A program made the translations under genes and the position numbers. The notes below the pieces were generated by a model, which was given only the letters and a program-made list of their open reading frames with translations, made no database searches and was not told the origin of the DNA. Positions 39,751 through 49,559 of a DNA stretch of 64,000 bases are shown piece by piece. Positions within the stretch are counted from its first letter, which is position 1. The number at the start of each line of letters is the position of its first letter. This DNA comes from Arenibacter certesii DSM 19833 (GTDB taxonomy: Bacteria > Bacteroidota > Bacteroidia > Flavobacteriales > Flavobacteriaceae). Where the stretch lies: assembly GCF_000429545.1 (NCBI RefSeq), contig NZ_AUCB01000006.1, forward strand, positions 62,001 through 126,000. Direction: 5' to 3'.

Positions 39751-40923
39751 CTAGTTACCAACCTTTTTCGTGAGTTTATTAACCACCAAGGCAATGGCTC
39801 CGTCTCCAGTAACATTACAAGCGGTTCCAAAACTATCCATGGCGATATACAAGGCTATCATAAGCCCCTGCATTTCTTCATTAAAACCTAGCATAGAATG
39901 AAGAATGCCGATAGCAGCCATTATAGCACCTCCAGGTACTCCTGGGGCAGCTACCATAGCTATACCTAACATAAATATAAAGCCTGCAAAGAGGGTGAAG
40001 GTAAACGGAATTCCCTGCAATATCATTAAAGCCATTGCACAGGCAGTAATTTTCATAATACTACCCGAGAGATGAATAGTGGCACAAAGAGGAATTACAA
40101 AACCTGCAATTTTTTCAGATACCCCATTCTTTAGTGTCTGTTCTAAGGTAACTGGAATTGTAGCAGCTGAAGATTGCGTACCCAGAGCTGTGAAATAGGC
40201 AGGTAACATAGTCACCAATAATCTTATGGGATTCTTTTTAGTGAGTAAGCCAGCAATAACGTATTGGATGGCTAGTAAAAGTATATGCAAGACAAAAATG
40301 ACGCCAATAATTGTTACAAATACCGACAGAACAGAATATACCTTTCCATTAAAGGCCATCCCGGCAAAGATTCCTAGGATATATAAAGGTAAAAGGGGAA
40401 CAATTACCTTTACTATCAACTGCATAATGATTACCTGAAAATCCTTGACCACAGCGCCCAAGGTTGATTTTTCTTGATAAGATAGGCCAAGACCAATTAC
40501 AAATGCAAATACCAAAGCCGTCATAACATCCAAAGCTGGCGGTATAGTAATACTAAAATAAGGCATGAGTTCCTTTCCCGTTTCTGTAATACTGGCGGCA
40601 TCGGCGACATGTGATTCCAACAATGTTGGAAAAATTCCTGCAGCCGCAAAGTAGGTCATAAAGCCTGAAAAAAGAGTGGAACCATAGGCTATGGCAGCGG
40701 TCAATAAAAGTAGCTTTCCTGCTCCCCTACCCAGATCGGAAATGGCCGGCATAATAAGCCCCATAATAATTAAGGGGATGGAAAAATTTAAAAATTGACC
40801 GAAAAAAGCATTAAAAGTTGCAAAAATCCTGCTAATAGACTCAGGCAAAACAAGTCCGAATACAATTCCTAGTACTATGCCTAAAAAGACCTTGAATAGT
40901 AGATTAGAAAAAAGTCGTTTCAT
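39751..40923 (-). CDS. Dicarboxylate/amino acid:cation symporter (DAACS family)
   Basis: An inner-membrane transporter of 390 residues related to GltP and SstT, taking up acidic or small neutral amino acids or dicarboxylates with sodium or protons. The first re-entrant hairpin shows TALGTQSSAATIPVTLEQ with its serine-rich tip (~240-256), and the last helices carry AMDSFGTACNVTGDGAIALV (~360-380) in the place of the NMDGT/D-x3-D substrate and cation site. Eight hydrophobic spans fit the family. It stands alone, with non-coding sequence on both sides. Confidence 0.9.
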   Translation of the reverse strand: MKRLFSNLLFKVFLGIVLGIVFGLVLPESISRIFATFNAFFGQFLNFSIPLIIMGLIMPAISDLGRGAGKLLLLTAAIAYGSTLFSGFMTYFAAAGIFPTLLESHVADAASITETGKELMPYFSITIPPALDVMTALVFAFVIGLGLSYQEKSTLGAVVKDFQVIIMQLIVKVIVPLLPLYILGIFAGMAFNGKVYSVLSVFVTIIGVIFVLHILLLAIQYVIAGLLTKKNPIRLLVTMLPAYFTALGTQSSAATIPVTLEQTLKNGVSEKIAGFVIPLCATIHLSGSIMKITACAMALMILQGIPFTFTLFAGFIFMLGIAMVAAPGVPGGAIMAAIGILHSMLGFNEEMQGLMIALYIAMDSFGTACNVTGDGAIALVVNKLTKKVGN

Positions 40924-41325
40924 AAATGTAGTTTACTTAAAATAAGCGGCTAGCGATAAAATCTCTCTTAGAAGTTAGGCCTACCTATGGGCTAAGCATT
41001 ATAATAACTGAACACCCTAAAGACGCTGAAATTTTGCTAATATACAACCAAGGATAAATAAAATCATTACGAAGATTAACAAAACTTTACCCTATTTAGT
41101 TCGTTTAGTTACGAACTAAAAACTATATTTGTTAAAGGTATAGAATTTAGCTGACCACATAACACAATAGCAGATCCTATTAAGTTCCGGTCCATCAAAT
41201 TACAGGCTGTTTTTATTAATTAAATCAACTTCTGCGAAGATGTTATTTACTGAAAACGTTATTTGACGCCTTTTCTATAGGGTATGAACTAAAAAAAATG
41301 ATAATACTATATAAATCAACACAAT
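40924..41325. other. Intergenic region between divergent transporter and HdeD-like genes
   Basis: About 400 AT-rich bases hold no supported gene. A short near-palindrome of the type TAGTTCGTTTAGTTACGAACTA occurs near 41095-41120: TAGTTCG/CGAACTA with an 8-nt loop. It may be an operator for one of the divergent genes. Confidence 0.4.
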
Positions 41326-41967
41326 ATGGATACACTATTTCTTAAATCGATTAAAAAAGCAATTAAAAACTGGTATATTCCACTTCTTGTAGGAGTGTTA
41401 TTTGTTATCATTAGTATTGTTGCTTTTACCGCACCACTAAGCTCACTCCTAACATTGGCTATTTTATTTGCAATGTCATTTCTGTTTGGAGGAATTTCTG
41501 AAATAATTTTCTCCTTAATAAATAGGGATCAATTGGATAATTGGGGGTGGACATTAGGCTTTGGCATTATAACTTTTATTGTTGGTATCCTGCTACTCAT
41601 AAATCCGGCTCTTTCCGTAAGCACCCTAGCTTTCTATGTAGGGTTTATAATCCTGTTCCGTTCCATTGCGGCAATCAGCTTGGCTCTGGACATCAAAGAA
41701 TACGGAAGTACGAATTGGGGAGCTCTCTTAGGATTAGGTATCCTAGGAGCTATATTCTCTTTTATCTTAATTTGGAATCCGTTATTTGCAGGCATGAGTG
41801 TTGTACTGTTAGTAGGCCTTAGTTTTCTTTTTGCTGGATTATTCAGTATTTATTTCTCCCTTCAATTAAAAAAACTTCATAAACACACCAAAACAATTTC
41901 CTCGGAATTAAGGCAACGCTACGAAGCATTATCCGAAGAGATCCGTAGAGAGTGGAATAATCAATAA
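41326..41967 (+). CDS. HdeD/DUF308 family membrane protein
   Basis: A 213-residue protein with six predicted membrane helices in two repeated triplets, as in HdeD (acid-resistance-associated) proteins of the DUF308 family. The repeat GLSFLFAGLFSIYFSL in the second half mirrors MSFLFGGISEIIFSL in the first. The cytoplasmic C-terminus (~180-213) is charged and helical. The molecular role of the family is not well established. It is a single gene, with no acid-stress neighbour visible. Confidence 0.85.
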   Translation: MDTLFLKSIKKAIKNWYIPLLVGVLFVIISIVAFTAPLSSLLTLAILFAMSFLFGGISEIIFSLINRDQLDNWGWTLGFGIITFIVGILLLINPALSVSTLAFYVGFIILFRSIAAISLALDIKEYGSTNWGALLGLGILGAIFSFILIWNPLFAGMSVVLLVGLSFLFAGLFSIYFSLQLKKLHKHTKTISSELRQRYEALSEEIRREWNNQ

Positions 41968-42096
41968 TTAAAGCCCACTTCTACTATAAGTTATAAATGC
42001 ATTTAGTTTTATAGGACAATGGAATGGGTATCTAGTGTCATATACCAACGGGACGTTTATTACATCAATAGAAAATGAAATACTACTTTGTATTCC

Positions 42097-44205
42097 TTAA
42101 TTAGGCACCTCTACATCTTTTCGGAATTTTGGATTGATATAAAGTTTTCCTTGTTTCAATTTCTCCCAATATACCTTCATGTCCGCACTTATCTCTGGCG
42201 CCAGAATATAAAGTCCTATTATATTGGGGAATGACATGGCTAAAATCATCATATCTGCAAAGCTCAGTACTGCTCCGAGACTCACAGAAGCTCCCAAAAC
42301 TATAAACAACAAATACAATACCTTATATACCATTTCCAGTTTTTTACTACGCCCAAACAGGTAGCTCCAAGAACGCATTCCATAATAAGACCAAGAAACC
42401 ATAGTAGAGAATGCAAACAGTAAAACGGCAATCGCCAAGACCATTGGAAACCAAGAAACCACGCTTCCAAAAGCATCAGAAGTTAGCTCTACTCCACCCA
42501 AGCCGTGTACTTCATGTTTCCCCGTAAAAATTAATACTAAAGCCGTCATTGTACACACCAACATGGTATCTATAAAAGGCTCTACCAAGGAGGTAAATCC
42601 GTCTGCAATGGGATGGTTGGTTTTTGAGGCACTATGGGCAATTGCTGCGGATCCAACCCCTGCTTCACTAGAAAAAGCAGCTCGTTGTAATCCTATAATC
42701 AATACTCCTATAAAACCACCTTTCATCGCTTGGGCAGAAAAGGCACCATCAATGATTGAGCGAACTGCCCAACCCATATTCTCTATATTGGTTCCTATTA
42801 CTACTAAACAACCCAAAACATAAAGAATAGCCATAAAAGGAACTACTTTTCCTGTAAATTTAGCAATACTCTTTATTCCACCAATTATAACTGCTCCTAC
42901 TAGTAGGGCAAACGCAACACCAAACCAAAATCCATGTTCTTGTAAAAAAGGCAGTTGTTCGGAAACTATTTTAAATGCCTGGTTGGATTGCAACATATTG
43001 CCACCCCCAAAAGAAGCTCCAATACCCAACACCGCAAAAAGTGCTGCTAGAAATTTCCCTAGCTTTTTTAAGTTTCGTTTTTCCAGTCCATATCGCAGAT
43101 AATTCATAGGTCCGCCAAAAATTCGACCTTCTTTATCAATAAAGCGATATTTCACCCCCAAAGTACATTCTGCAAACTTTAAAGACATGGCAAAGAATCC
43201 GGCTGTAAACATCCAGAAAGTAGCGCCTGCTCCTCCAAGTGAGATGGCCACGGCTACCCCTGCAATATTCCCTAAGCCCACTGTGGCTGATGTAGCCGTG
43301 GCCATTGCCTGAAAATGCGTAATGGTACCCGGTGCATTGGGATCATCATATTTTCCTTTTGCCAAATCTATGGAATGTAGAAACCCTCTTATATTAACGA
43401 ACTTTAGTCTGAAGGTAAAGAAGATACTTCCTAGTATTAACCAGATAACAATAAAAGGAATTGTACTGGTTCTTGTATCACCATTAGGATACAATAATGG
43501 CTTAGGCGAATCATAAACAATGTTGGCCAAATTAATAGGGCTTATGGAAAGTCCATCCCTAATATCAGAAATAAGGGTCCCTACTTCTATTACCTGTTCT
43601 ACAACTCCATCTGCTGTAGCGTACAACAGCAATTCTTTGGTGTTGTCTCCTTTCAAAATTGCCAATTTTTGACCTTTAACAACCTGATCGCCTTCGTGGA
43701 CCAACCAGCTTACCAACTTATAATTTTGATTTATCGCTTCCTCTAAAGTGACTGCTACGGCACTTTTATCATTATAGACCACTGGATCATACACTCCCAA
43801 TGCTGCAAAAGGATCCCAAAATAAAATGGCACCCAAATAATCAACAGCCGGTTGCACATTGCTATTGAATACCTCCGTTATGGATTCTGCGCGAAGTTTA
43901 AATGTTTTAGAAATCGAATTTCCTTCTGCGTCCGTGACCATAACAGAATGCGCCATACCTTCTATTAATCCTGTGGCTCTATTTTCGTCCAATGCCGTCT
44001 GGGGATTACTCCATTTATACTGATAAGGTGCTTTCCCTCCCTTAACATTTACCTCCGCTATTCCGTTGTTAATCTCCTTGGATGGATTGGTAAGCATTAT
44101 ATCAACCATCATTTTACCGACCGATCCGCCTCGGTCTTGGGCCATAAGAACTGTAGTAATTAAAGAGAGTAGTAATGTGGGGAAAAGTCTTTTTTTGAAC
44201 ATCAA
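42097..44205 (-). CDS. Alanine/glycine:cation symporter (AGCS) with SprB and lipoyl-like N-terminal domains
   Basis: A 702-residue protein. The C-terminal ~460 residues are a sodium:alanine/glycine symporter: GLGNIAGVAVAISLGGAGATFWMF is cut here to GLGNIAGVAVAISLGG (~310), with FAECTLGVKYR, SEAGVGSAAIAHSAS and FAFSTMVSWSYYGMRSW following. Ahead of it lie a signal peptide (~1-22), a SprB-type repeat (~40-105: NGIAEVNVKGGKAPYQYKW) and a biotinyl/lipoyl-like hammerhead (~150-225: WLVHEGDQVVKGQKLAIL). The lipoyl-type lysine motif is not seen (GDNTKEL at the tip). Ordinary AGCS proteins are ~450-550 residues without such domains. The extra domains would face the periplasm; their role is unknown. 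Confidence 0.88.
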   Translation of the reverse strand: MMFKKRLFPTLLLSLITTVLMAQDRGGSVGKMMVDIMLTNPSKEINNGIAEVNVKGGKAPYQYKWSNPQTALDENRATGLIEGMAHSVMVTDAEGNSISKTFKLRAESITEVFNSNVQPAVDYLGAILFWDPFAALGVYDPVVYNDKSAVAVTLEEAINQNYKLVSWLVHEGDQVVKGQKLAILKGDNTKELLLYATADGVVEQVIEVGTLISDIRDGLSISPINLANIVYDSPKPLLYPNGDTRTSTIPFIVIWLILGSIFFTFRLKFVNIRGFLHSIDLAKGKYDDPNAPGTITHFQAMATATSATVGLGNIAGVAVAISLGGAGATFWMFTAGFFAMSLKFAECTLGVKYRFIDKEGRIFGGPMNYLRYGLEKRNLKKLGKFLAALFAVLGIGASFGGGNMLQSNQAFKIVSEQLPFLQEHGFWFGVAFALLVGAVIIGGIKSIAKFTGKVVPFMAILYVLGCLVVIGTNIENMGWAVRSIIDGAFSAQAMKGGFIGVLIIGLQRAAFSSEAGVGSAAIAHSASKTNHPIADGFTSLVEPFIDTMLVCTMTALVLIFTGKHEVHGLGGVELTSDAFGSVVSWFPMVLAIAVLLFAFSTMVSWSYYGMRSWSYLFGRSKKLEMVYKVLYLLFIVLGASVSLGAVLSFADMMILAMSFPNIIGLYILAPEISADMKVYWEKLKQGKLYINPKFRKDVEVPN

Positions 44206-44627
44206 ATATTTTTTTCTTTTTCGTTTAAAAATTTAAAATCCCCAATTTAACAATAAGAATAGGGCCTCCCAAGATATTTCGCATATTTCTATAAGTTCTT
44301 AACGGCAAGAAGGGGTGTGCATATAGGCTATTAAATCTATGTTCATCGCAGTTAAAAAGCGCTTCTAAATACATGCAATCATCTAATTGTAAGCCATTTA
44401 TGCATTTATCTAAGAAGCATTATAATTTTTAACAAAAGGAAATTAAGCACGGCCCATAAACATATACAGTTCACATCTCTCTTTTACCTTAAAAAACCGT
44501 ATTTTAAACAAACCTGATCATTTCAAATCTAAGTTTAATAAATTATTTTTGACAACAATTATTGCAAATCCTTTTAACACAGTTAAACTACCGTTCCATT
44601 AAGGAAGAAGAAAAGACGAAAATAAAA
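44206..44627. other. Intergenic region before the patatin-like gene
   Basis: About 420 AT-rich bases lie between divergent genes. A frame could start the patatin gene at 44562, but the extra 22 residues look non-native, so this stretch is treated as non-coding. No strong hairpin, tRNA or repeat was seen. Confidence 0.4.
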
Positions 44628-47021
44628 ATGTATAAACAGACGCTCTTTAAACCAAGTAACCTATCCCAAGGTAAAAATCTGGGGTATTGCTTTACAGCGC
44701 TCCAAAAACATTTACTATTTATACTTTTACTTTTCTTGTGGGCAGCACCTCAGACTAGTGTATCCCAAGATAAGAAACCTAAAGTAGCCCTAGTTTTAAG
44801 TGGTGGTGGTGCAAAAGGAATTGCACATATACCTACCTTACAAATGCTAGACTCCCTTAATATTGTACCAGATTTAGTTGTGGGAAATAGTATGGGGAGT
44901 ATAGTGGGCGCTCTTTATGCCATGGGATATTCTGGCGATAGCATTGCTACCATTGCCAAAAACGCCAGGTGGGACGACTTAATTGGCGGCGGCGTGTCTT
45001 TAGGGGATGTAAGTGCTGAAGAAAAATTTGAGTTCAGACGTTACCTCGTAGAATTTAATTGGGCAGATGGCAATCTAAAATTGGGCAACTTTTTATTGAA
45101 CGATCAAAATCTAAGGGATTTTATCTCTTCTTTCACCTATCCCGTTTACAATATGGACAACTTTGATGATTTAGCTATTCCGTACCGGGCCGTGGCAACT
45201 GACATTGTTAATGGTAGAGAAGTAATCTTAGATAAGGGTTCTTTAGGATTTGCTATGCGCGCCAGTATGTCTATCCCAGGAGTTTTCTCCCCTGTACGGT
45301 ATAAGGAGACCCTATTGGTAGATGGGGGGTTAATGAACAATTTTCCGGTTGATATTGCGAAGGATATGGGGGCAGATATTATTATCGGCAGTGATGTGGG
45401 AGGAGGAATGGCCACTAAAGAAAAACTAAATAGTTTTAGTTCACTTATGTTTCAGGCAGGGATGATGACTAGCAACCTAAAGAATCCGCAAAACAGGGAA
45501 CTTTGTGATATCTTGATTGACCATACCCCGAACCTATCTTATTCTACTGCAGATTTTTTAAGAAGCAATATTATATATGAAGAAGGAAAAATAGCCGTAC
45601 ACCAGAACCTAAACAGCTTAATAGCTCTTTCCGAACGTTTAAAAAATTACGAGCAACGGCCCCATAAACTTCCCGTTATAGAGAAGCAACTAAGCCTAGA
45701 TACTATTGCATATCATGGAATAAGCGAAAATAACTTGGCCCTTGTTAGGGCGAGGACCAATATAAGAGCAAATACACCCTATAGTATTACAGATATAATG
45801 GATGGTGTTAATAGGGCAATGGGAACTACAATTTTTAGCCAAATAACCTATAATCCCATCATATATGGGGATAAATTACAATTACATTTAAATGGTATTG
45901 AAAGGTCACAACACCAGGTAAAGGGATCTTTACACTATGATGGGGACAATGGGGTAGGCGTAATTGCAAATTATACTGGTAGGAATATTATTGGTAATGC
46001 TTCCCGCTCCCTTGTTACCATTGACATTGCTGATCAGCCTAAATTTAGGGTTCAGCACCAAAAAAACTTTGGTCATGATCGCGACTGGTGGTGGCGTACG
46101 GAAGCCTTTGGACAGAAATTAAGACAGAAAGTATTTGTTGGTGGAAAATATGCTGATGATATCCGATACCGTTACTTTAATTTCGACAATCAATTTAATC
46201 GAAATTTAAGTTCATTGCGAAGTTATGTTGGCCTAGGACTTAAATTCCATAATACTCGCCTAAGACCCACTATAGATTCTGAGCTAAAAGACAATGTACT
46301 CCAAATTAGTAAGTACAGGAATAATGATACCGAACTGTATGCCCATTACCGCTATAACAGTATGAATGATGTGCATTTTGCCAAACAGGGCGCTATTTTA
46401 AAAGGGTATTTGGGTAGGTCTCTTCATAATAACCTAGAAGTAATCTCCTCGGATCCGACCGTTAAAGACGTTAATGGCTCCACTAATGAATATACAAGGA
46501 TAGGGCTTGATTATGAAAAACGATTCCGTTTAAATCATAGATCGGTAGGTATTTTGGGATTATCTGGGCATTTTATTTTTGAAGATGCTCAATCGGGTGA
46601 TGACCTATCTTTTTCCGAATTAGGTCTTAACTCCAAATATTTTTTAGGAGGAAATAGCTATAATCCTGGAAACGACAACTTTGTTTTTCCTGGTTTACAT
46701 CAGGGGGAATTAAGTGTAACGCAATTTGCAAAATTCAAACTGGGGCTGCAGGTAAATGCATTAAACAAGGTTTACATTACACCCCATATAGATATGGCTT
46801 CCGTAGGGTTTGGCAGGTTTAATGAATATCTAGAAGATGCCTTTATTCCCAAGGGAAGCTGGCCAGACTCCACTGAGCCAAGTATTTTAATGTCGGCCGG
46901 AACCACTTTCTCCTATAACTCCATTTTAGGACCTATCAATTTTGATATATCTTGGGTAAATAGCACAGATAGGGTACGTTTTTTTATAGGGATTGGATAT
47001 CAGTTTAACGCTTCCGATTAG
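44628..47021 (+). CDS. Patatin-like phospholipase with C-terminal outer-membrane barrel
   Basis: An exported lipase of about 797 residues. The ATG at 44628 (MYKQTLFKPS) is preferred to 44562, because the added 22 charged residues would sit before the signal segment (HLLFILLLFLWAAP). The patatin domain has the glycine-rich oxyanion loop SGGGAKG, nucleophile GNSMGS (~88) and aspartate VDGGLMNN (~231), the Ser-Asp dyad of the family. A linker/POTRA-like part (~360-420) is followed by a Bam/surface-antigen barrel ending FFIGIGYQFNASD. This architecture is shared with PlpD-type (type Vd) autotransporters, although in Bacteroidota the lipase domain may stay periplasmic. Confidence 0.88.
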   Translation: MYKQTLFKPSNLSQGKNLGYCFTALQKHLLFILLLFLWAAPQTSVSQDKKPKVALVLSGGGAKGIAHIPTLQMLDSLNIVPDLVVGNSMGSIVGALYAMGYSGDSIATIAKNARWDDLIGGGVSLGDVSAEEKFEFRRYLVEFNWADGNLKLGNFLLNDQNLRDFISSFTYPVYNMDNFDDLAIPYRAVATDIVNGREVILDKGSLGFAMRASMSIPGVFSPVRYKETLLVDGGLMNNFPVDIAKDMGADIIIGSDVGGGMATKEKLNSFSSLMFQAGMMTSNLKNPQNRELCDILIDHTPNLSYSTADFLRSNIIYEEGKIAVHQNLNSLIALSERLKNYEQRPHKLPVIEKQLSLDTIAYHGISENNLALVRARTNIRANTPYSITDIMDGVNRAMGTTIFSQITYNPIIYGDKLQLHLNGIERSQHQVKGSLHYDGDNGVGVIANYTGRNIIGNASRSLVTIDIADQPKFRVQHQKNFGHDRDWWWRTEAFGQKLRQKVFVGGKYADDIRYRYFNFDNQFNRNLSSLRSYVGLGLKFHNTRLRPTIDSELKDNVLQISKYRNNDTELYAHYRYNSMNDVHFAKQGAILKGYLGRSLHNNLEVISSDPTVKDVNGSTNEYTRIGLDYEKRFRLNHRSVGILGLSGHFIFEDAQSGDDLSFSELGLNSKYFLGGNSYNPGNDNFVFPGLHQGELSVTQFAKFKLGLQVNALNKVYITPHIDMASVGFGRFNEYLEDAFIPKGSWPDSTEPSILMSAGTTFSYNSILGPINFDISWVNSTDRVRFFIGIGYQFNASD

Positions 47022-47192
47022 GCACAGTGGTTTAAGTAAAATGCTTAAAAAATCATTTAGACTTTTAAAAAGGTAAAAAAAAATATTGAGCGTTCTTGTA
47101 TTTCCTTAACTTAATCTGTTAAATTCAAACAGAACTCATCAATTACGCTACTGTTATGGCTAAATGGCGAAAAAGCACAATATAATCAGACC

Positions 47193-47627
47193 ATGAAAAA
47201 CCACCTTTATCTACCGGTTCTAATTCTTTTTCTCATCACCAGTTGCGGCAACCCCTTCGCCTCTACCATTTCTGAAACAATTTAAATTAATTGTACATCG
47301 GCGAACGTGGATTCCAATTATAAAAAAATTCATCCTATCATTAACGCTATTAATAGAGAAGAAATCCATAGTGAAATAATTAACACCTTCCCTGAATTAA
47401 AGAAATCGAACTATGAGTTAGTTACTTTAGGTACCTCAAAAGTCCATAAAAGTTTAAAAACAGAAACGAGCTCCATAAGTAGCACCTCTACCGACCTTTA
47501 CTATGTTTTGGTTTACATAACCATTAGCCATAACAAAGCCGCTACTGAGGAAGCTAAACTGGCAATGGAATTCTATAAGGAATATATTAAAGAGGACCTC
47601 TTAAAGCATAATATTGATATTGGATAG
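47193..47627 (+). pseudogene. Small lipoprotein gene interrupted by an in-frame TAA
   Basis: A 30-residue frame (47193-47285) is a complete lipoprotein leader: MKNHLYLP followed by a hydrophobic stretch and lipobox ITSC (cysteine 18), then GNPFASTISETI and TAA. The same reading frame continues after the TAA without another stop to 47627, giving a charged soluble domain (VDSNYKKIHPIINAIN... to HNIDIG). That second part has only a GTG (47307) as a possible start. The frame agreement and the matched leader-plus-body layout suggest one 144-codon gene broken by a single nonsense codon at 47283-47285. I do not recognise the domain. Two separate small genes are the alternative. Confidence 0.55.
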
Positions 47628-47711
47628 GTTAAGAATATTCTAAAGAATCTTGAACATTTTAAGATTCCTTGTACCTTGCCATAAATTCAATTCACAACAC
47701 CTACCTGCGAC

Positions 47712-49445
47712 CTATTTATAGGCAATCACGATATGGTTTGCATAGTATTTACCATCTTTACGGATTATGGTAGAATTAGCAGGTATCTCAACTATAAGGC
47801 GAGATGCCATACTAGGTATTTCTATTTTAGAGGTTCTAGTCACGTTTTTAGCTACTATTTGATGGGAGATTGCATCGTATAGGTCTACTTTTCCCAAGGT
47901 TTCGCATATATAGCTTATAACTTTTTGTTCTGGATGTGGATTGTATATCAAAAAAGTAGGATAAGCCATATCGCTATAAAAATCGGTTGCCAAACAGTTC
48001 AATTTTAAAATTTCGGGTACATCTGTTTTTTCTATAATGGCAGCTGCAATACCAACATGTCCGCTACCGTAAACACTAAACTGAGAAACATCGGGGTTTC
48101 CCTCTATCCAATGTGGACCATCCCCAATTGCCACTGGAGCCGGTATATGCTGATATTCCTCAAAATGAGCCTCTTTTATTAAACCCTCATAAGCTATAAC
48201 CCCCTTAGTATGGTCTTTTCGCTCTGGTATAGTCTGATGATCGTCGGGCATTTCATAAGGATAGAAAAATTTAATTGCGTTGCTTGCATTCAACATCCAT
48301 TTCCCCACTGCATTAGCATAACGCGGGTCGTACCGCACCATAGGCACCAATGGCCACATGGTGTCATACGTATTCATTAGAAAGGCAAATCCGCCATGAT
48401 CTACTGTGCTGCCTACTAGGCCAGAGACGTCGTACCCGTTCCAATTACCGATCAATACACCCCAACCTTCTCTACATACCGAAGTGCCATCAAAGGTCCA
48501 TTCCATTATTTTTTTAGTATCATAATCGGTCCCTTGCTCGGCATTTAATCGCGCAGATACATAGGCTCCGAAAGGCATTAAAATTTCATAGAACCGATTT
48601 TCTTTCTGGTTCAGAAGTGCTTCTATAGCAGATTTAGTCCCCCTCAAATATTTTGGATCAACAAACTTTTTATAAGCGGAATAAAGCACATAGGCATGTC
48701 CGGCTGCTACATCTTCTTGGGTGCAAATCCAGCTCTCCTTAGGCTCCATTGTAGAATAATCAAAGAAAGAATAGGCATAATTACCTGCTAGTATGGAATC
48801 GGCCGCATAGAATTTATCAGCAATAGTCCGTTGTAGACTTTCATAATCTGGTTCATTAGGATAATGGTCTGCAATTGCATAAAACAGTACATTAGGATAT
48901 ACATCGTACCACCAGTCACGGGCGTAGCCACCACCTAACATGGCAACTTCAGGACTGGTATTATTCATCATAATGTTCCAATTGGTCTCGGTATTGAAAT
49001 AGTTTTTCAACATACCCACATAATTTTCACCCTCTTGCTGGGATTTGTCGATTCCCACCAAACTGGCGCCGAGAACGGTTCCCATGGTCGAGAGCGATTC
49101 GTGAAAAATTCCCTCATGATGGCTTTCCCCTTGCCGGATATCACCCATTGCGGTATACATCCCAAACGTTTTTTGATCAAAGTTCTTTTTGGAATCGTCC
49201 TCCCAGACTAAAGGCCAATATTCTCCAGTCTGAGATGGATCAAAGGCAAGGGAGTCAAAATCCTTAGCCAACGTCTTAAAGTCCATTATTTTATAAGGTT
49301 TGGGCAAATTGGGCATGGCATCTATGCGTGCAAGGCTAATTTGCATCACCGGTTTGTCACGCTCCGTAATTTCATTTTTAATTGCTTTGCAGGAACCCAA
49401 TAATAACACCAAATTCAATATTACCCAATACGAAAATCCATTCAT
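47712..49445 (-). CDS. Large lipoprotein of unknown function, possible (alpha/alpha)-barrel enzyme
   Basis: A 577-residue exported lipoprotein (lipobox LGSC, cysteine 19) that I do not recognise. Its mid-region is rich in aromatic residues, histidine and acidic residues, with repeated helix-like blocks (GGGYARDWWYDVYPNVLFY, cut as ARDWWYDVYPN; QEDVAAGHAYVLYSAY; DGTSVCREGWGVLIGNW; STVDHGGFAFLMN), which recalls (alpha/alpha)6-barrel glycosidases and lyases. The C-terminal ~90 residues (YICETLGKVDLYDAISHQ ...) look like a beta-sandwich. A polysaccharide- or glycoprotein-processing role is possible but unproven. A hexanucleotide tandem repeat lies ~80 bp upstream of its start. Confidence 0.75.
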   Translation of the reverse strand: MNGFSYWVILNLVLLLGSCKAIKNEITERDKPVMQISLARIDAMPNLPKPYKIMDFKTLAKDFDSLAFDPSQTGEYWPLVWEDDSKKNFDQKTFGMYTAMGDIRQGESHHEGIFHESLSTMGTVLGASLVGIDKSQQEGENYVGMLKNYFNTETNWNIMMNNTSPEVAMLGGGYARDWWYDVYPNVLFYAIADHYPNEPDYESLQRTIADKFYAADSILAGNYAYSFFDYSTMEPKESWICTQEDVAAGHAYVLYSAYKKFVDPKYLRGTKSAIEALLNQKENRFYEILMPFGAYVSARLNAEQGTDYDTKKIMEWTFDGTSVCREGWGVLIGNWNGYDVSGLVGSTVDHGGFAFLMNTYDTMWPLVPMVRYDPRYANAVGKWMLNASNAIKFFYPYEMPDDHQTIPERKDHTKGVIAYEGLIKEAHFEEYQHIPAPVAIGDGPHWIEGNPDVSQFSVYGSGHVGIAAAIIEKTDVPEILKLNCLATDFYSDMAYPTFLIYNPHPEQKVISYICETLGKVDLYDAISHQIVAKNVTRTSKIEIPSMASRLIVEIPANSTIIRKDGKYYANHIVIAYK

Positions 49446-49525
49446 TATTTATCGGTTTAAATATTATATGTACCCTTGCCAATGAACAAGTTACAACTTA
49501 TAAAATTGAGATTTTATTGAAAAAC

Positions 49526-49559
49526 ACCTGGACCTGGACCTGGACCTGGACCTGGACCT
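49526..49559. repeat. Hexanucleotide tandem repeat (ACCTGG, 5.7 copies)
   Basis: ACCTGG is repeated head-to-tail without a mismatch over 34 bp. It is G+C-rich inside AT-rich intergenic DNA and lies about 80 bp upstream of the minus-strand lipoprotein start at 49445, in the likely promoter or leader region. Copy-number change would alter spacing in 6-bp steps. Confidence 0.9.
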
